Part shown: positions 46,168 to 55,984 of the stretch, in pieces
Layout of the letters: every line of letters begins with the position of its first letter
How positions within the stretch are numbered: the stretch's first letter is position 1
Assembly: GCA_019359765.1 (NCBI GenBank)
Contig: JAHHGU010000007.1
Span: 82,178 to 146,177 of the forward strand
Direction of reading: 5' to 3'
DNA length: 64,000 nt
DNA from: Aphanothece sp. CMT-3BRIN-NPC111
GTDB lineage: Bacteria; Cyanobacteriota; Cyanobacteriia; Cyanobacteriales; JAHHGU01
Notes under the pieces: generated by a model
What the model was told of the DNA's origin: nothing
The model's database searches: none
The model's input: only the letters and a program-made list of their open reading frames with translations
Program-made: the position numbers and the translations under genes

Positions 46168-48474
46168 ATGATCGGTCAGTTGCTAGATGGGCGTTACAAA
46201 GTACTAGAATCCCTCGCTGCCGGGGGCTTCGGTCAAACGTACATCGCCGAAAATACCCGCATTCCTGGCAATCCCAAGTGCGTTGTCAAACAACTCAAGC
46301 CTGCTAGCAATGACCCCAAAACCTTTGCTGTTGCTCAACGTCTATTTCGTAGCGAAGCCGAAACCCTAGCCAAGTTGGGAAGCTATAGCCACAGTAACCA
46401 GATTCCCCGAATTTTAGATTTCTTTGATGAAAACCAAGATTTTTATTTAGTACAAGAGTTTGTTGAAGGACATACTTTAGAAGTAGAACTGACTCCCGGA
46501 AAAAAATTAAGTGAAGCTTATGTAATTGCACTATTACAAAATGTTCTACCAATTTTAGAGTTTATTCATCAGCAAAATCCCATCGTTATTCATCGGGATA
46601 TTAAACCGGCGAATATTATCAGACGTAAGCAGGATGGGAAGTTAGTTCTAATTGATTTTGGTGCGGTAAAAGAAATACAAGTTTTAGCTACTACGGCTCA
46701 AACTCAGCAATCGCCTCTGAGCGTAGCGATTGGCACACCGGGATATATGCCCACAGAGCAAGGGCGAGGCAAGCCGCGTCCCAGTAGTGATATTTATGCT
46801 TTGGGGATGATTGCTATTCAAGCGCTAACTGGGTTACCTCCATATGATTTAGAAGAAGATCTCCAGACAGGTGAAATTCTTTGGCAGCACCAGGCATCAG
46901 TGAGTCTGGGACTGGCACAAGTGCTGACAAAAATGACGCGCTTTTACTTTAAAGATCGTTATCAGTCAGCAACAGAAGTATTGCAAGCACTGCAACAGTT
47001 ACACAATCCGACGACATCTACACCGCCACCAACTATTATCGGGTACACGTCAACTAAACACGCCACAATTGCGGCTACAAACTCAATACACGAACTCACT
47101 TTAGAGTGGGTGGAAGCAGGAGGGCTGAAAACGCTAATTATCCGCGACCAACAACCGACTAAAAATCCAGGTACGGTTCGGATTGGGCGAGATCCCCAAC
47201 AATGCGATATTGTCTTGTCGGAGCCAAGCGTATCGGGGTTACATGTGGAAATTTTTTTCAACCCCCAACAGCAGCGTTTTTATCTGCGGAACTTACGCCA
47301 AACTAATCCGCCTATTGTGGATGGGCGATCGCTTCCGACTGGAGAAGTGGCAATTAATCAAGGTAGCAGCCTGCGTTTGGGGCAGATAGATCTGAAAGTG
47401 AAAGCAATTACGCTTCAGCAATACCCAGGGGGATACATACCTACGCAGTCTGTCGCCCATGAACCGATTACATCACCTCAGCCCGTAGCCCCGACTGTTC
47501 AGCCACCGCGATCGCCTGATACAGATATTAATCAGGTCTTGGCGTTCCAGCCTCACCCCCAAACTTGGCGATGTATCCGCACCCTAAAAGGTCATGTTGC
47601 CTCAGTTCGTTCTGTCGCCATCAGTCCAGACAGCCAGACAATCGCTAGTGGCAGTGATGACAACACTATTAAGCTTTGGCATTTAACCAGTGGTAGCCTG
47701 ATTCGCAGTTTAACTTGGCAGTCAGGGGTGTTTCAGTTTCACCGCGAAGCGACCTGGTTTACGTCTGTTGCCATTAGTCCAGATGGTCAGACTCTTGCCA
47801 GTGGGTGTTTAGACAAATCACTCAAAGTATGGAATTGGAACAGTGGACAATTGATTCGTAACATCAAAGGGCATTCTGATTCAGTTAATGCTATTGCTAT
47901 TAGTCGGAATGGTCAGACACTTGTCAGTGGCAGTCGGGACAACACAATTAAGGTCTGGAATCTAACGACTGGCCAACTGATTAGCACTCTACGAGGACAT
48001 GCCAACTCGGTTCTTGCTGTTGCCATTAGTCCAGATGGTAAGACTATCGCCAGTGGGAGTCGGGACAATACAATTAAACTCTGGAACTTATTTGATGGAA
48101 AACTGTTACGCACCTTTACAGGGCATTTAGACCAAGTTCGTGCTGTTGCTTTCAGTGCGGATGGGAGGACTCTGACCAGCGGTAGTAATGACAAAACAAT
48201 ACAGTTATTGCATCTTGGTAGTGGAACAATACTTCGCACTCTCAACGGGCATTCAGACTTTGTGACTTCTGTTGCCATCAGCCCTAACGGTAGCACTCTT
48301 ATTAGTGGTAGCTGCGATAAAACTATCAAATTGTGGCATTGGGAAAGTGGTCAACTGATTGATACCCTTATAGGACATTCAGAAACAATTCATTGTGTCG
48401 CTATTAGCCCTGATGGTAATACTATTGTCAGTAGCAGTGATGATGGGGCAATTAAAATTTGGCAAGTTAATTAG
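46168..48474 (+). CDS. Ser/Thr protein kinase with FHA and seven WD40 repeats
   Basis: The protein has 768 residues. The kinase domain (about 10-275) has the Gly-rich loop AAGGFGQ, K41, HRDIKPANI (D144), DFG (163-165) and GTPGYMP. An FHA-type domain (about 335-410) follows; its IGRDP is standard but it reads SGLH for SRxH and NPPIVDG for NGTxxNG, so phosphopeptide binding may be weak. Seven WD40 units (about 470-768) make a full propeller. The kinase and FHA parts are very close to the next kinase gene in DNA sequence, which indicates a recent duplication. Confidence 0.93.
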   Translation: MIGQLLDGRYKVLESLAAGGFGQTYIAENTRIPGNPKCVVKQLKPASNDPKTFAVAQRLFRSEAETLAKLGSYSHSNQIPRILDFFDENQDFYLVQEFVEGHTLEVELTPGKKLSEAYVIALLQNVLPILEFIHQQNPIVIHRDIKPANIIRRKQDGKLVLIDFGAVKEIQVLATTAQTQQSPLSVAIGTPGYMPTEQGRGKPRPSSDIYALGMIAIQALTGLPPYDLEEDLQTGEILWQHQASVSLGLAQVLTKMTRFYFKDRYQSATEVLQALQQLHNPTTSTPPPTIIGYTSTKHATIAATNSIHELTLEWVEAGGLKTLIIRDQQPTKNPGTVRIGRDPQQCDIVLSEPSVSGLHVEIFFNPQQQRFYLRNLRQTNPPIVDGRSLPTGEVAINQGSSLRLGQIDLKVKAITLQQYPGGYIPTQSVAHEPITSPQPVAPTVQPPRSPDTDINQVLAFQPHPQTWRCIRTLKGHVASVRSVAISPDSQTIASGSDDNTIKLWHLTSGSLIRSLTWQSGVFQFHREATWFTSVAISPDGQTLASGCLDKSLKVWNWNSGQLIRNIKGHSDSVNAIAISRNGQTLVSGSRDNTIKVWNLTTGQLISTLRGHANSVLAVAISPDGKTIASGSRDNTIKLWNLFDGKLLRTFTGHLDQVRAVAFSADGRTLTSGSNDKTIQLLHLGSGTILRTLNGHSDFVTSVAISPNGSTLISGSCDKTIKLWHWESGQLIDTLIGHSETIHCVAISPDGNTIVSSSDDGAIKIWQVN

Positions 48475-48542
48475 CTGAATTATTATTGAGAAGTTCAGTG
48501 CGTTAAACAATAATATTTAATTCCAAAAGCAGGAACTTTATT

Positions 48543-49058
48543 ATGACATCAATGAATCAATCAGTAGATAATCAACAGTTTTCTAATGTTCAGCCCATCT
48601 GGAAGTTTTGCTTTCTATATATTATTACGTTTGGAATTTATCAACTGCCTTGGGCACATAAGCACTGGAAATTTATCAAAGAGCGCGAGAATTTAAAAAT
48701 AAGTGCTTGGTTCCGCTCTTGGTTTTTACCTTTCTTTCTGTACAGCTTATGCCAAAAGGTTTTTGCTCTAGCAGAAGAACAAGGATATCGAGAAAAGCCT
48801 TCACCTTTTCAGATAACGTTGTTTTATTGGATATTTGTAGTTTTATCAAGATTACCCGATCCATTGTGGTTAATATCGTTGTTATCTTTTGTTCCTTTGT
48901 TAAGTATTTTGAAAGCAATAAATTATTATTGGGAGCAAAAACAGCAGCATTTGCCGAAAAGAACATCTTTCACGGGAAGAGAGATTGCATGGATTGTGTT
49001 TGGTGTAATTTTTTGGCTTCTAGTCATTGTGGGGCTGCTAGCACCAACAGAGGTATAA
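48543..49058 (+). CDS. Small membrane protein of unknown function
   Basis: The protein has 171 residues with three to four hydrophobic segments (about 20-37, 51-70, 92-125, 147-167). The opening FCFLYIITFGIYQLPW recalls DUF4234-type proteins, and the polar loop HKHWKFIKERENLKIS is conserved-looking. It lies between two kinase genes on the same strand. Family assignment is tentative. Confidence 0.75.
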   Translation: MTSMNQSVDNQQFSNVQPIWKFCFLYIITFGIYQLPWAHKHWKFIKERENLKISAWFRSWFLPFFLYSLCQKVFALAEEQGYREKPSPFQITLFYWIFVVLSRLPDPLWLISLLSFVPLLSILKAINYYWEQKQQHLPKRTSFTGREIAWIVFGVIFWLLVIVGLLAPTEV

Positions 49059-49211
49059 ACAGGTGATTGAAATAAGTTTGGTATGCCATTGATGGGAAGG
49101 TAAAGGAATGCGATCGCACTCTTCCTACCCAAGCAAAATTTAAAAGCACGCTCATTCTTCTATCCATAGACGGTAGTCAAACTTACAGTTAAGTAATATT
49201 GCGGGGTAATC

Positions 49212-51566
49212 ATGATCGGTCAGTTGCTAGATAGGCGTTACAGGGTACTGGAATCACTCGCCGCCGGAGGATTTGGTCAAACGTACATCGCCGAAGATAC
49301 CCGCATTCCTGGCAATCCCAAGTGCGTTGTCAAACAGCTTAAGCCTGCTAGCAATGACCCTAACACCTTTGCTATTGCTCAACGTCTATTTCGTAGCGAA
49401 GCGGAAACCCTGGCCAAGTTGGGAAACCATAGCCAGAATAACCAGATTCCCCGAATTTTAGGTTTCTTTGATGAAAACCAAGAGTTTTACTTAGTACAAG
49501 AGTTTATTGAAGGACATACTTTAGCAGTAGAACTAACTCCCGGAAAGAAATTAAGTGAAGGTTATGTAATTGAACTGCTACAAAATGTTTTACCAATTTT
49601 AGAGTTTATTCATCAACAAAAGCCGGTTACTGTTATTCATCGGGATATTAAACCGGCCAATATTATCAGACGCAAGCAGGACAGTAAGTTAGTTCTGATT
49701 GATTTTGGTGCGGTAAAAGAGATACAAGCCGTAGCTACTACGGCTCAAACTCAGCAATCGCCTCCTAGCGTAGTGATTGGCACGCGTGGGTATATGCCTC
49801 CAGAGCAAGGGCAAGGTGCTCCACGCCCTAGTAGTGATATTTATGCTTTGGGGATGATTGCTATTCAAGCGCTAACCGGATTATCTCCAGATAACTTAGA
49901 AAAAGACTCGCAGACAGGTGAAATTCTTTGGCAGCACCAGGCATCAGTGAGTCCAGGACTAGCAGAAGTGCTGACAAAGATGACGCGCTATCACTTTAAA
50001 GATCGTTATCAATCAGCGACAGAAGTACTGCAAGCATTGCAACAGTTGAACAATCCCATAGCACCTACAGCGCAAGCAACTACTCCAACCTACAAGCCAA
50101 CTGAACCTATCACCTTTGCGGCTACAAACTCAATACACGAACTGACTTTAGAGTGGGTGGAAGCAGGAGGGGTGAAAACGCAAATCATCCGCGACAAACA
50201 ACCCAGTAAAATTCCTGGAGCCGTTCGCATTGGGCGCGATCCGCAACAATGCGATATTGTTTTATCTCACCCGACAGTATCGGGGTTGCACGCGGAAATA
50301 TATTTTAATCCTCAACAGCAAAGTTTTTATTTGCGCTCTCTGCGACCGAATAATCCGCCGATGGTGAACGGGCAACGCTTTCCTACTGGTGAAGTAATGT
50401 TAGACCAAGGAAGCACTCTGCGGTTGGGAGAACTAGATTTAAGGGTAAGTGCGATCGCCCTCCAGCAATACCCTGCCGGTTACACGCCAACAACCCCCAT
50501 TTCCCAGCCATCGAATACGCCACCTCAACCAGTAGCACAGACCTTACAGCCGCATCAACAGCCTAACTTTGGGCAAAACCCAACTCCAGTTTACCCGCCA
50601 ACTCCACCAGTTCCACCTATTGTTGTACCCCCAAACCCTCCTCCTGTTCCGCGTCCCCCTAGTAAATTGCCACTGGTGATTGGGGTAGGTATTGCAGCTG
50701 TTGTGAGTGTTATTGGTGGTTATGCCTTCATTCAGTCAAACAATTCCCTAAATCCATCAGGTGGAGGTGTAGTTACACAACAAAAAAGTTGCACAGTAGC
50801 AATTGGTTCATTAAATGTACGCGCCACAGCTGGCGGCGATGTTATCGGTGCAGTTACACAAGGGACGAGCATATCCCCAACGGGAAATGAGAATGGTATC
50901 TGGGTCGAAATTAGTGCGCCAAAACAAGGTTGGGTTGGCAAAGTTGATAAGCAAGGTAATCAGTTAATTAACTGTCCTTCAAACAGTAACACAGCTTCTC
51001 AGACAACAATAGTCAACCAGCCCGCTACTGGTTCACGCTCAACAAAGAAACCAGATTCGCCATCTGATGAGGCTTCTAGTTCCTCTTCATCATCTAGTTC
51101 TAACAAAGATAGCAATGCCTCCTACCAAAAAGGCTTCGATGTGGGAACTGCTAGTGGTTCAAAAAATGGCAAAGCAGATGGCGCGGCTAATGGAGGTCAG
51201 GGAGCGATGCATATTGAAGCCGCTTGTGATAAAGATGGGGTAAGCCAAGTAACTAACGATGAAGAATATATCCGAGGCTATCTGAAGGGTTGTGAGACAG
51301 CTTATAGAGAAGCTTTTAATCTAGCCAGTGCTGAAGCTAGATCCCAAACATCAGAGCAACCTTCTGATAATTCGTCAATTACATCAGAGCAACAGGAACC
51401 ACCAACTGAAGTCGTAGAATGCGTTTGTCAGCGTACTGAAGGATGTGGAGAAGTAGCCTATGGAGAAAGCACCTATGCAGAATCTCCATGTACAAATTTT
51501 TCGGTTCTTCCTTCTAGAAACTACATAGCTCAATTAGCTAGAACTAACCTGAAATCCAGAGTATGA
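49212..51566 (+). CDS. Ser/Thr protein kinase with FHA, membrane helix and SH3-like domain
   Basis: The protein has 784 residues. The kinase (about 10-277) has K41, HRDIKPANI (D145) and DFG, but the activation-segment GTPGY is GTRGY. FHA-type domain at about 335-412; Pro-rich linker; membrane helix at about 486-505; SH3b-like domain (about 526-588, SLNVRATAGGDVIG); Ser-rich linker; a Gly/Lys/Ala repeat (YQKGFDVGTASGSKNGKADG); and a Cys-containing tail. The SH3b should face the periplasm and may sense wall fragments. The next gene, an FHA membrane protein, starts 40 bases after the stop. Confidence 0.92.
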   Translation: MIGQLLDRRYRVLESLAAGGFGQTYIAEDTRIPGNPKCVVKQLKPASNDPNTFAIAQRLFRSEAETLAKLGNHSQNNQIPRILGFFDENQEFYLVQEFIEGHTLAVELTPGKKLSEGYVIELLQNVLPILEFIHQQKPVTVIHRDIKPANIIRRKQDSKLVLIDFGAVKEIQAVATTAQTQQSPPSVVIGTRGYMPPEQGQGAPRPSSDIYALGMIAIQALTGLSPDNLEKDSQTGEILWQHQASVSPGLAEVLTKMTRYHFKDRYQSATEVLQALQQLNNPIAPTAQATTPTYKPTEPITFAATNSIHELTLEWVEAGGVKTQIIRDKQPSKIPGAVRIGRDPQQCDIVLSHPTVSGLHAEIYFNPQQQSFYLRSLRPNNPPMVNGQRFPTGEVMLDQGSTLRLGELDLRVSAIALQQYPAGYTPTTPISQPSNTPPQPVAQTLQPHQQPNFGQNPTPVYPPTPPVPPIVVPPNPPPVPRPPSKLPLVIGVGIAAVVSVIGGYAFIQSNNSLNPSGGGVVTQQKSCTVAIGSLNVRATAGGDVIGAVTQGTSISPTGNENGIWVEISAPKQGWVGKVDKQGNQLINCPSNSNTASQTTIVNQPATGSRSTKKPDSPSDEASSSSSSSSSNKDSNASYQKGFDVGTASGSKNGKADGAANGGQGAMHIEAACDKDGVSQVTNDEEYIRGYLKGCETAYREAFNLASAEARSQTSEQPSDNSSITSEQQEPPTEVVECVCQRTEGCGEVAYGESTYAESPCTNFSVLPSRNYIAQLARTNLKSRV

Positions 51567-51606
51567 ACCGCACGATGATTATACCTAATATTTACTCTAT
51601 TAACTT

Positions 51607-53718
51607 ATGTCGCCCAAAATTGACAAACTAGACCGACGTGTTCAGGAAATTCACACGTTCATTGCTACCAGGATTAATCAAGACGCGACGTACTCATTTG
51701 TAGCTCAAGAACTGGGCAATATTAGTAATTATCTTAAAACAGGTAAACTAACTATCCAAATTTATAGTCGGTTTCCCTTATTATCTCAAGCCCTACAAAA
51801 ATTTCTAAGCACTAGCCAAAAACTGCCAAATCTATATCACTTTAAAATAGATAGTATTCCTAGTCAATCGCAGCTAACTACACAAAAATCGCCAGCTGCA
51901 CTTATTCTTCAATCCTATAGTAATATTGGACAACAGCAAACCCGCTATCCGCTTTCTACCACTCAAAAAGTAGTAATTGGGCGTCGCCCTGATTGTCAAA
52001 TTAAGATTCCAGATAACTATGCCAAAGTTTCTGGACATCATGCTGAAATTAAACTTATATCTAGCCACCCATCACCTAGCTGGCAAATTTGCGACCTAAA
52101 CGCTGTAAATGGTACTTATATTAATGGCATAAAATTGCAGGGATGCCAGACATTGCAACCAGGAGATAGAATTTCCTTAGCCTATCCTTCTGCTCATGAG
52201 AAAAGCATAGAATTTATTTTTGAGTGTCAACCAAACGCCGCTTCTGAGCATGAAGACGAGATTGATTGTGATGTTTTGTGTTTAGTTGTTAATCCCAATC
52301 AGCCTATTTCAGCAGATGAAAAGCAATTTATAGAGAAATATAGTAAAACTCAGAGTGCCAAGCTAATTGTAGTTGCCGATATATCAGGAACTAGCAATCA
52401 AACCACAAACTTTGCTGGATTGAAGACAGGCATTCAAAACCAGATACATAATTTATTGGTAGATGTAGTTCCTTTACTACTACGACCTTTTTATCCGAAT
52501 GGTCAAGTTAGCACAATTGACTCTAATTCTCAGGTAGAATTAGATAATTTCTGCCAGTCTCTAGAAACGCTAGCTAAAGGTGAAGCCGAGAATATTATCA
52601 TTAAGCGCACTACTACTAAACTGCTATTTCAACTAGCCATAATTGAAAGGATACTAAATTCACAAGAATTAGTCCTGATTAAAGAAATTCAGAAATTAGA
52701 AGCAGAGTTAGAGGTAGGTGGGCAAAGTGAATTGAAAGAGCAAATTCGGAAAGCTATAAAGAAAGCTAATGATGAAAAAGATAAGTTTTTCAGACAAGCT
52801 AAAGTTGATTTGGTTCAATCAAAATCTGTTTTACTAGATGAATTTAATAAACACAGCATTCTCACTCAAATTAAGGTATTTATAGATAACCTAAGACCAT
52901 TTGTAGCGAGACAAGGAGGTTACAGCTACATTCGGCTGTGGTCAGAAAGCGCCTCTAACCCTACTGAAGTCAGTAATACTATAACCTATATTTGTCGCTA
53001 TATTCTTATCCAGTGGGGGACTGAGGAATGGCAGCGAATTTGTACTGTTTCTGCTGAAGGAGGTTTAAATGGTCTTGTTCAAAGAATTTATAATATGGTT
53101 AATCTCATTTCAGCGGTGAGATTATCAGATTTGTTGCTTCAGCAAATTCCGAACATTGATATTGAAAGAAGCCTCCAATTTTCAGTTGTAGAAGCGGCTA
53201 GTGAAGTTCGTTATCAAGAAGTTTCATTAGCAGGATATTTACTGAAAAATACTAAAAGTCAAGTTACATCACTAGTTACAACTATAGTATGGGTTATTGG
53301 TGCGATCGCAGCATTTACCGGAGGTGGGAAGCTTGGGAATAAGGCAATTATTGTAGCTGGATTAACAATGGTGGCACTGATATTTATAATTCCTTTTCTA
53401 GTTTATAACTACCATCAAGAAAAAGTATTGAGGTTAGAGCAAGAAGGAGAGAAGCTGAAAAAAGATTTATGCAGTTATCATCAATCTCTTTCCAAAAGTT
53501 TGGTTGACAAGCTAGTGCAAGCATTTAACATGAGGTTGGAAGCGGAAGAACGGCGGTTAAAAGAAGTTCTTGATACAGCCAATGAGCAGTTTACTGCCTA
53601 CTTGGTCGAATTAGAAAAATGTCAGGCTCTTATTAAGAGCCGTTTGGTAGAATATAAAGCTAGACAAACTGATTTAAAAAAGGAAAAAGTTGATTTAGAA
53701 AAACTTAAACAAATTTAA
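51607..53718 (+). CDS. FHA protein with dynamin-like layout, no P-loop (paralogue A)
   Basis: The protein has 703 residues. N-terminal helix, then KLTIQIYSRFPLLSQALQKF (47-66), where a GTPase would carry its P-loop but the GxxxxGK(S/T) is absent. FHA domain at 112-208 (VIGRRPDC, SGHHAEI, NGTYING). DVLCLVVNPNQPIS at 222-235 and AKLIVVADIS at 251-260 recall the G3/G4 strands of dynamin-like GTPases. Helical region; two hydrophobic helices (553-572, 580-600); coiled-coil tail to 703. No enzyme motif is seen. It follows a kinase-SH3 gene by 40 bases, so co-expression is likely. The dynamin link is inference. Confidence 0.8.
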   Translation: MSPKIDKLDRRVQEIHTFIATRINQDATYSFVAQELGNISNYLKTGKLTIQIYSRFPLLSQALQKFLSTSQKLPNLYHFKIDSIPSQSQLTTQKSPAALILQSYSNIGQQQTRYPLSTTQKVVIGRRPDCQIKIPDNYAKVSGHHAEIKLISSHPSPSWQICDLNAVNGTYINGIKLQGCQTLQPGDRISLAYPSAHEKSIEFIFECQPNAASEHEDEIDCDVLCLVVNPNQPISADEKQFIEKYSKTQSAKLIVVADISGTSNQTTNFAGLKTGIQNQIHNLLVDVVPLLLRPFYPNGQVSTIDSNSQVELDNFCQSLETLAKGEAENIIIKRTTTKLLFQLAIIERILNSQELVLIKEIQKLEAELEVGGQSELKEQIRKAIKKANDEKDKFFRQAKVDLVQSKSVLLDEFNKHSILTQIKVFIDNLRPFVARQGGYSYIRLWSESASNPTEVSNTITYICRYILIQWGTEEWQRICTVSAEGGLNGLVQRIYNMVNLISAVRLSDLLLQQIPNIDIERSLQFSVVEAASEVRYQEVSLAGYLLKNTKSQVTSLVTTIVWVIGAIAAFTGGGKLGNKAIIVAGLTMVALIFIIPFLVYNYHQEKVLRLEQEGEKLKKDLCSYHQSLSKSLVDKLVQAFNMRLEAEERRLKEVLDTANEQFTAYLVELEKCQALIKSRLVEYKARQTDLKKEKVDLEKLKQI

Positions 53719-53783
53719 TATAAAACCCTTGACAACTTATGAAAGACAAAAATATGATTGCAATATCAGTTAATATCCTTCTT

Positions 53784-53881
53784 ATACCAATTCCCAAAAA
53801 TGCTGCTACATATCCTTGTCTCGACGCGCCATGGCGCGTCGAGACAAGATCCATCTGTAGCATTATTAAATGAAATTGGTA
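53784..53881. repeat. MITE-like inverted-repeat element with a perfect 34-bp palindrome
   Basis: The core at 53815-53848 (CTTGTCTCGACGCGCC and its complement, centre ATGG) is identical to its own reverse complement over 34 bases. Outer arms ACCAATT...ATGCT.CTACA and TGTAGCAT...AAATTGGT extend the symmetry to about 98 bp. A half copy of the outer arm (TATACCAATTTCATTAAA) is at 55574-55591. No ORF. It lies between a long gene and the next membrane protein gene. Confidence 0.8.
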
Positions 53882-54085
53882 GGAGAAAAAAACTAATTTT
53901 TTATTCAGTCTTTGTCTCGATTTAACCAAAGTTTTTAAGATCGTTATCCTTTCGTATACGAAAATCATCTTCTATGAAACTTGCGTATAATAAATAGCCA
54001 ATCTTGGCTGCATAAGAGTTTTAAACCCCAACTTTACTACATGGTGCTGGGCACTTTTTTAGAATTTTACAAAATTAAACAAGTT

Positions 54086-54520
54086 ATGAACGAAGATAAT
54101 GAATACAAGAAATACTTCCGCGATGAGGGGCTTGATAAAGGTGAAATTTCTTATGATATTCCTGCTGAACAAAAGCTTCCATTCCAAGAAAAGCTTCCTT
54201 CCGGATACGACCCGATGGGGGAAATTTATCTTGAAGGCAGAGCTTACAGCAATATTTCTGAAGGCAACTCTAAATGGTGGATTATTATTTCAAGCTGGAT
54301 AATTTTTGGACTCCCAAATTTATATGTATTTTTTTGGTCATTATCTGAGTTAATTAGAGGAGTAAAAATAATATTTACGGTCGGATTTACTGCCAGGATG
54401 TTTTTTATAGTTGCGCTCGTGTCATTTGTGCTTTTTTGTAGTAGTTCATTTTTGGCGCTGTTAGGGAAAGGTACTGTTAGGAAATTGTATAAAAAACGTA
54501 AGAAAAATAGAATTAAGTAG
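54086..54520 (+). CDS. Small membrane protein of unknown function
   Basis: The 144-residue reading starts at the ATG at 54086. The frame is open further upstream (ATG at 54041, TTG at 53981) and the start is uncertain because no clear Shine-Dalgarno is seen at any of them. A polar N-terminal half (DEGLDKGEISYDIPAEQK) is followed by two membrane helices (about 65-85 and 97-127) and a very basic tail ending KKRKKNRIK. No family recognised. It lies between the first FHA membrane protein and the coiled-coil genes. Confidence 0.65.
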   Translation: MNEDNEYKKYFRDEGLDKGEISYDIPAEQKLPFQEKLPSGYDPMGEIYLEGRAYSNISEGNSKWWIIISSWIIFGLPNLYVFFWSLSELIRGVKIIFTVGFTARMFFIVALVSFVLFCSSSFLALLGKGTVRKLYKKRKKNRIK

Positions 54521-54575
54521 GTAGATTCCGGCTTTTTGCAGCATCATTTTTGTGATAGATAACGATGGGTGTATC

Positions 54576-55481
54576 TTAACTCACCCTCTCCAGTAATTCT
54601 TTAATCTCCTTAAATACTCCTATCACGGTGCTGACTCCGACATTAGTTGTGCTGACACCTGTTACAACGGTATCTTTAGCGGTGATGGCTGTCGAGCTAG
54701 TTGTGTCAATCGTTTGGCTAAGTCTATCCATTAATCTTTCTAAATCTTGTGCTGTTTTCAGCAAATCCCCAAACATTTTATCTTCAATCTCGTTACTCAC
54801 CTGTTCTAGAGATTCTTGTGCAGCTTTTTCAGTTGTATCTCCTATTTCTTCCAGCTTAGCTGTAAGCTTTTCCATCACTTCATCAAGGTGCTGGGCAAAT
54901 TCAGTTGCTTTTTCTGTTATCCGAGGAATACATTCTTCAGTAATGTAAGACTGTAAATTGGTTGCTCGTTCCTCAATTTCTGTTTGATGAGTTTGCAATT
55001 CGCTGGTGACATCGTTTAAAAGATAGTTCTGTGTTTCCGACAAAACCTGTTGCAGTTCTTGCTCAACTTGCTCAGTTTTGTCTTTGAAAGAGGTGATAGA
55101 TTCCCCAAGTCCTTCTAAGGTACTTTCTATTTCTGGCACTAAATTTTCTACCTGCTCATCAAGAGTAGAGATAGCCTCCTTAGTTTCCGCTAATTCTGAC
55201 TCCATCTCGCCTTGTAGCGTTTCCACACTGGTTTTAGCTTGCGTGAGGGCGTTACTGACTTCCTCTGCTTCTGCTGTCAGTTCCTCTTTGTTGGTGGTAA
55301 TCTGGTCTAGAAGAGACTGGGCGCGATCGCTCAACTCAGCCCAATTCGCCTCAACTCCATCGGAAACATCCGATAGCTGTGTTTTTGCTTCTGCTAAACT
55401 CGTTTGTACTTGTTCTGTTTGCTCAAGTAATGATGTCAAATTAGTAACTGTAGCTTCAGCCGCCGCCTCAAAATCAGCCAT
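54576..55481 (-). CDS. Coiled-coil protein CC1 with hydrophobic C-terminus
   Basis: The protein has 301 residues, almost wholly heptad-type helix rich in Glu, Thr, Ser and Gln (TNLTSLLEQTEQVQTSLAEA, then LQGEMESELAETKEAIS). The last 30 residues are less polar (TVVTGVSTTNVGVSTVIGVF) and could contact a membrane. A strong AAGGAG lies 6 bases before the ATG. It is a paralogue of CC2-CC4 in style and length, but separated from them by the toxin-antitoxin module. The first 39 bases of its coding part are duplicated at 56332-56370. No named family. Confidence 0.8.
   Translation of the reverse strand: MADFEAAAEATVTNLTSLLEQTEQVQTSLAEAKTQLSDVSDGVEANWAELSDRAQSLLDQITTNKEELTAEAEEVSNALTQAKTSVETLQGEMESELAETKEAISTLDEQVENLVPEIESTLEGLGESITSFKDKTEQVEQELQQVLSETQNYLLNDVTSELQTHQTEIEERATNLQSYITEECIPRITEKATEFAQHLDEVMEKLTAKLEEIGDTTEKAAQESLEQVSNEIEDKMFGDLLKTAQDLERLMDRLSQTIDTTSSTAITAKDTVVTGVSTTNVGVSTVIGVFKEIKELLERVS
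55441..55479. repeat. 39-bp direct repeat, copy A (inside CC1)
   Basis: TTAGTAACTGTAGCTTCAGC and its continuation to AAAATCAGCC; encodes residues 2-14 of CC1. It matches copy B at 56332-56370 with one C/T difference. The two copies bracket the toxin-antitoxin module. Confidence 0.9.
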
Positions 55482-55708
55482 TGCAAACTCCTTATTTTTT
55501 CTAAAAATATAAAAACTTTGTCAACCTTTCCTAAATTATTAATAAACTACTAAGAGACGAAAGATCTACTTGTTTATACCAATTTCATTAAAGACTGCAA
55601 CAAATTACTTCTCCTGCTTCCCCTGCTCTTTAATGGAGTTTAGCCCTTAGTCGATGTTTAAATTGATGATATAATTGACATCAATTTGCTCAACACCTTG
55701 ACAACCCC

Positions 55709-55984
55709 ATGAAACGACAAACGGTTCGCACCACCTTAACCCTACCTTATGAACTTCTAGAAGCCACAGATCTAGCAGTCAGCCAAGGAAAAGCTAAAAG
55801 TCGCAATGAGTTTGTCGCACAAGCACTCCAGCATGAATTAGCTGCTTTCAAGAGGGCAGAAATTGATGCAGCTTTGGCTGAAATGGCTCAAGATGCTGAA
55901 TATCAGGCAGAAGTGTCAAAAATGGAGGCTGAGTTTGCCACAGCGAGTTGGGAAGCTTTGCAGCTAGGGGAACAAGAAAAATGA
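55709..55984 (+). CDS. Ribbon-helix-helix antitoxin
   Basis: The protein has 91 residues. The N-terminal RHH motif TVRTTLTLPYELLEATDLAV is followed by SRNEFVAQALQHELA and an acidic C-terminal part (EMAQDAEYQAEVSKMEAEFA) suited to wrap around a toxin. It belongs to the CopG/ParD-like antitoxins paired with MazF toxins. It overlaps the toxin by ATGA, so translation is coupled. Confidence 0.88.
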   Translation: MKRQTVRTTLTLPYELLEATDLAVSQGKAKSRNEFVAQALQHELAAFKRAEIDAALAEMAQDAEYQAEVSKMEAEFATASWEALQLGEQEK

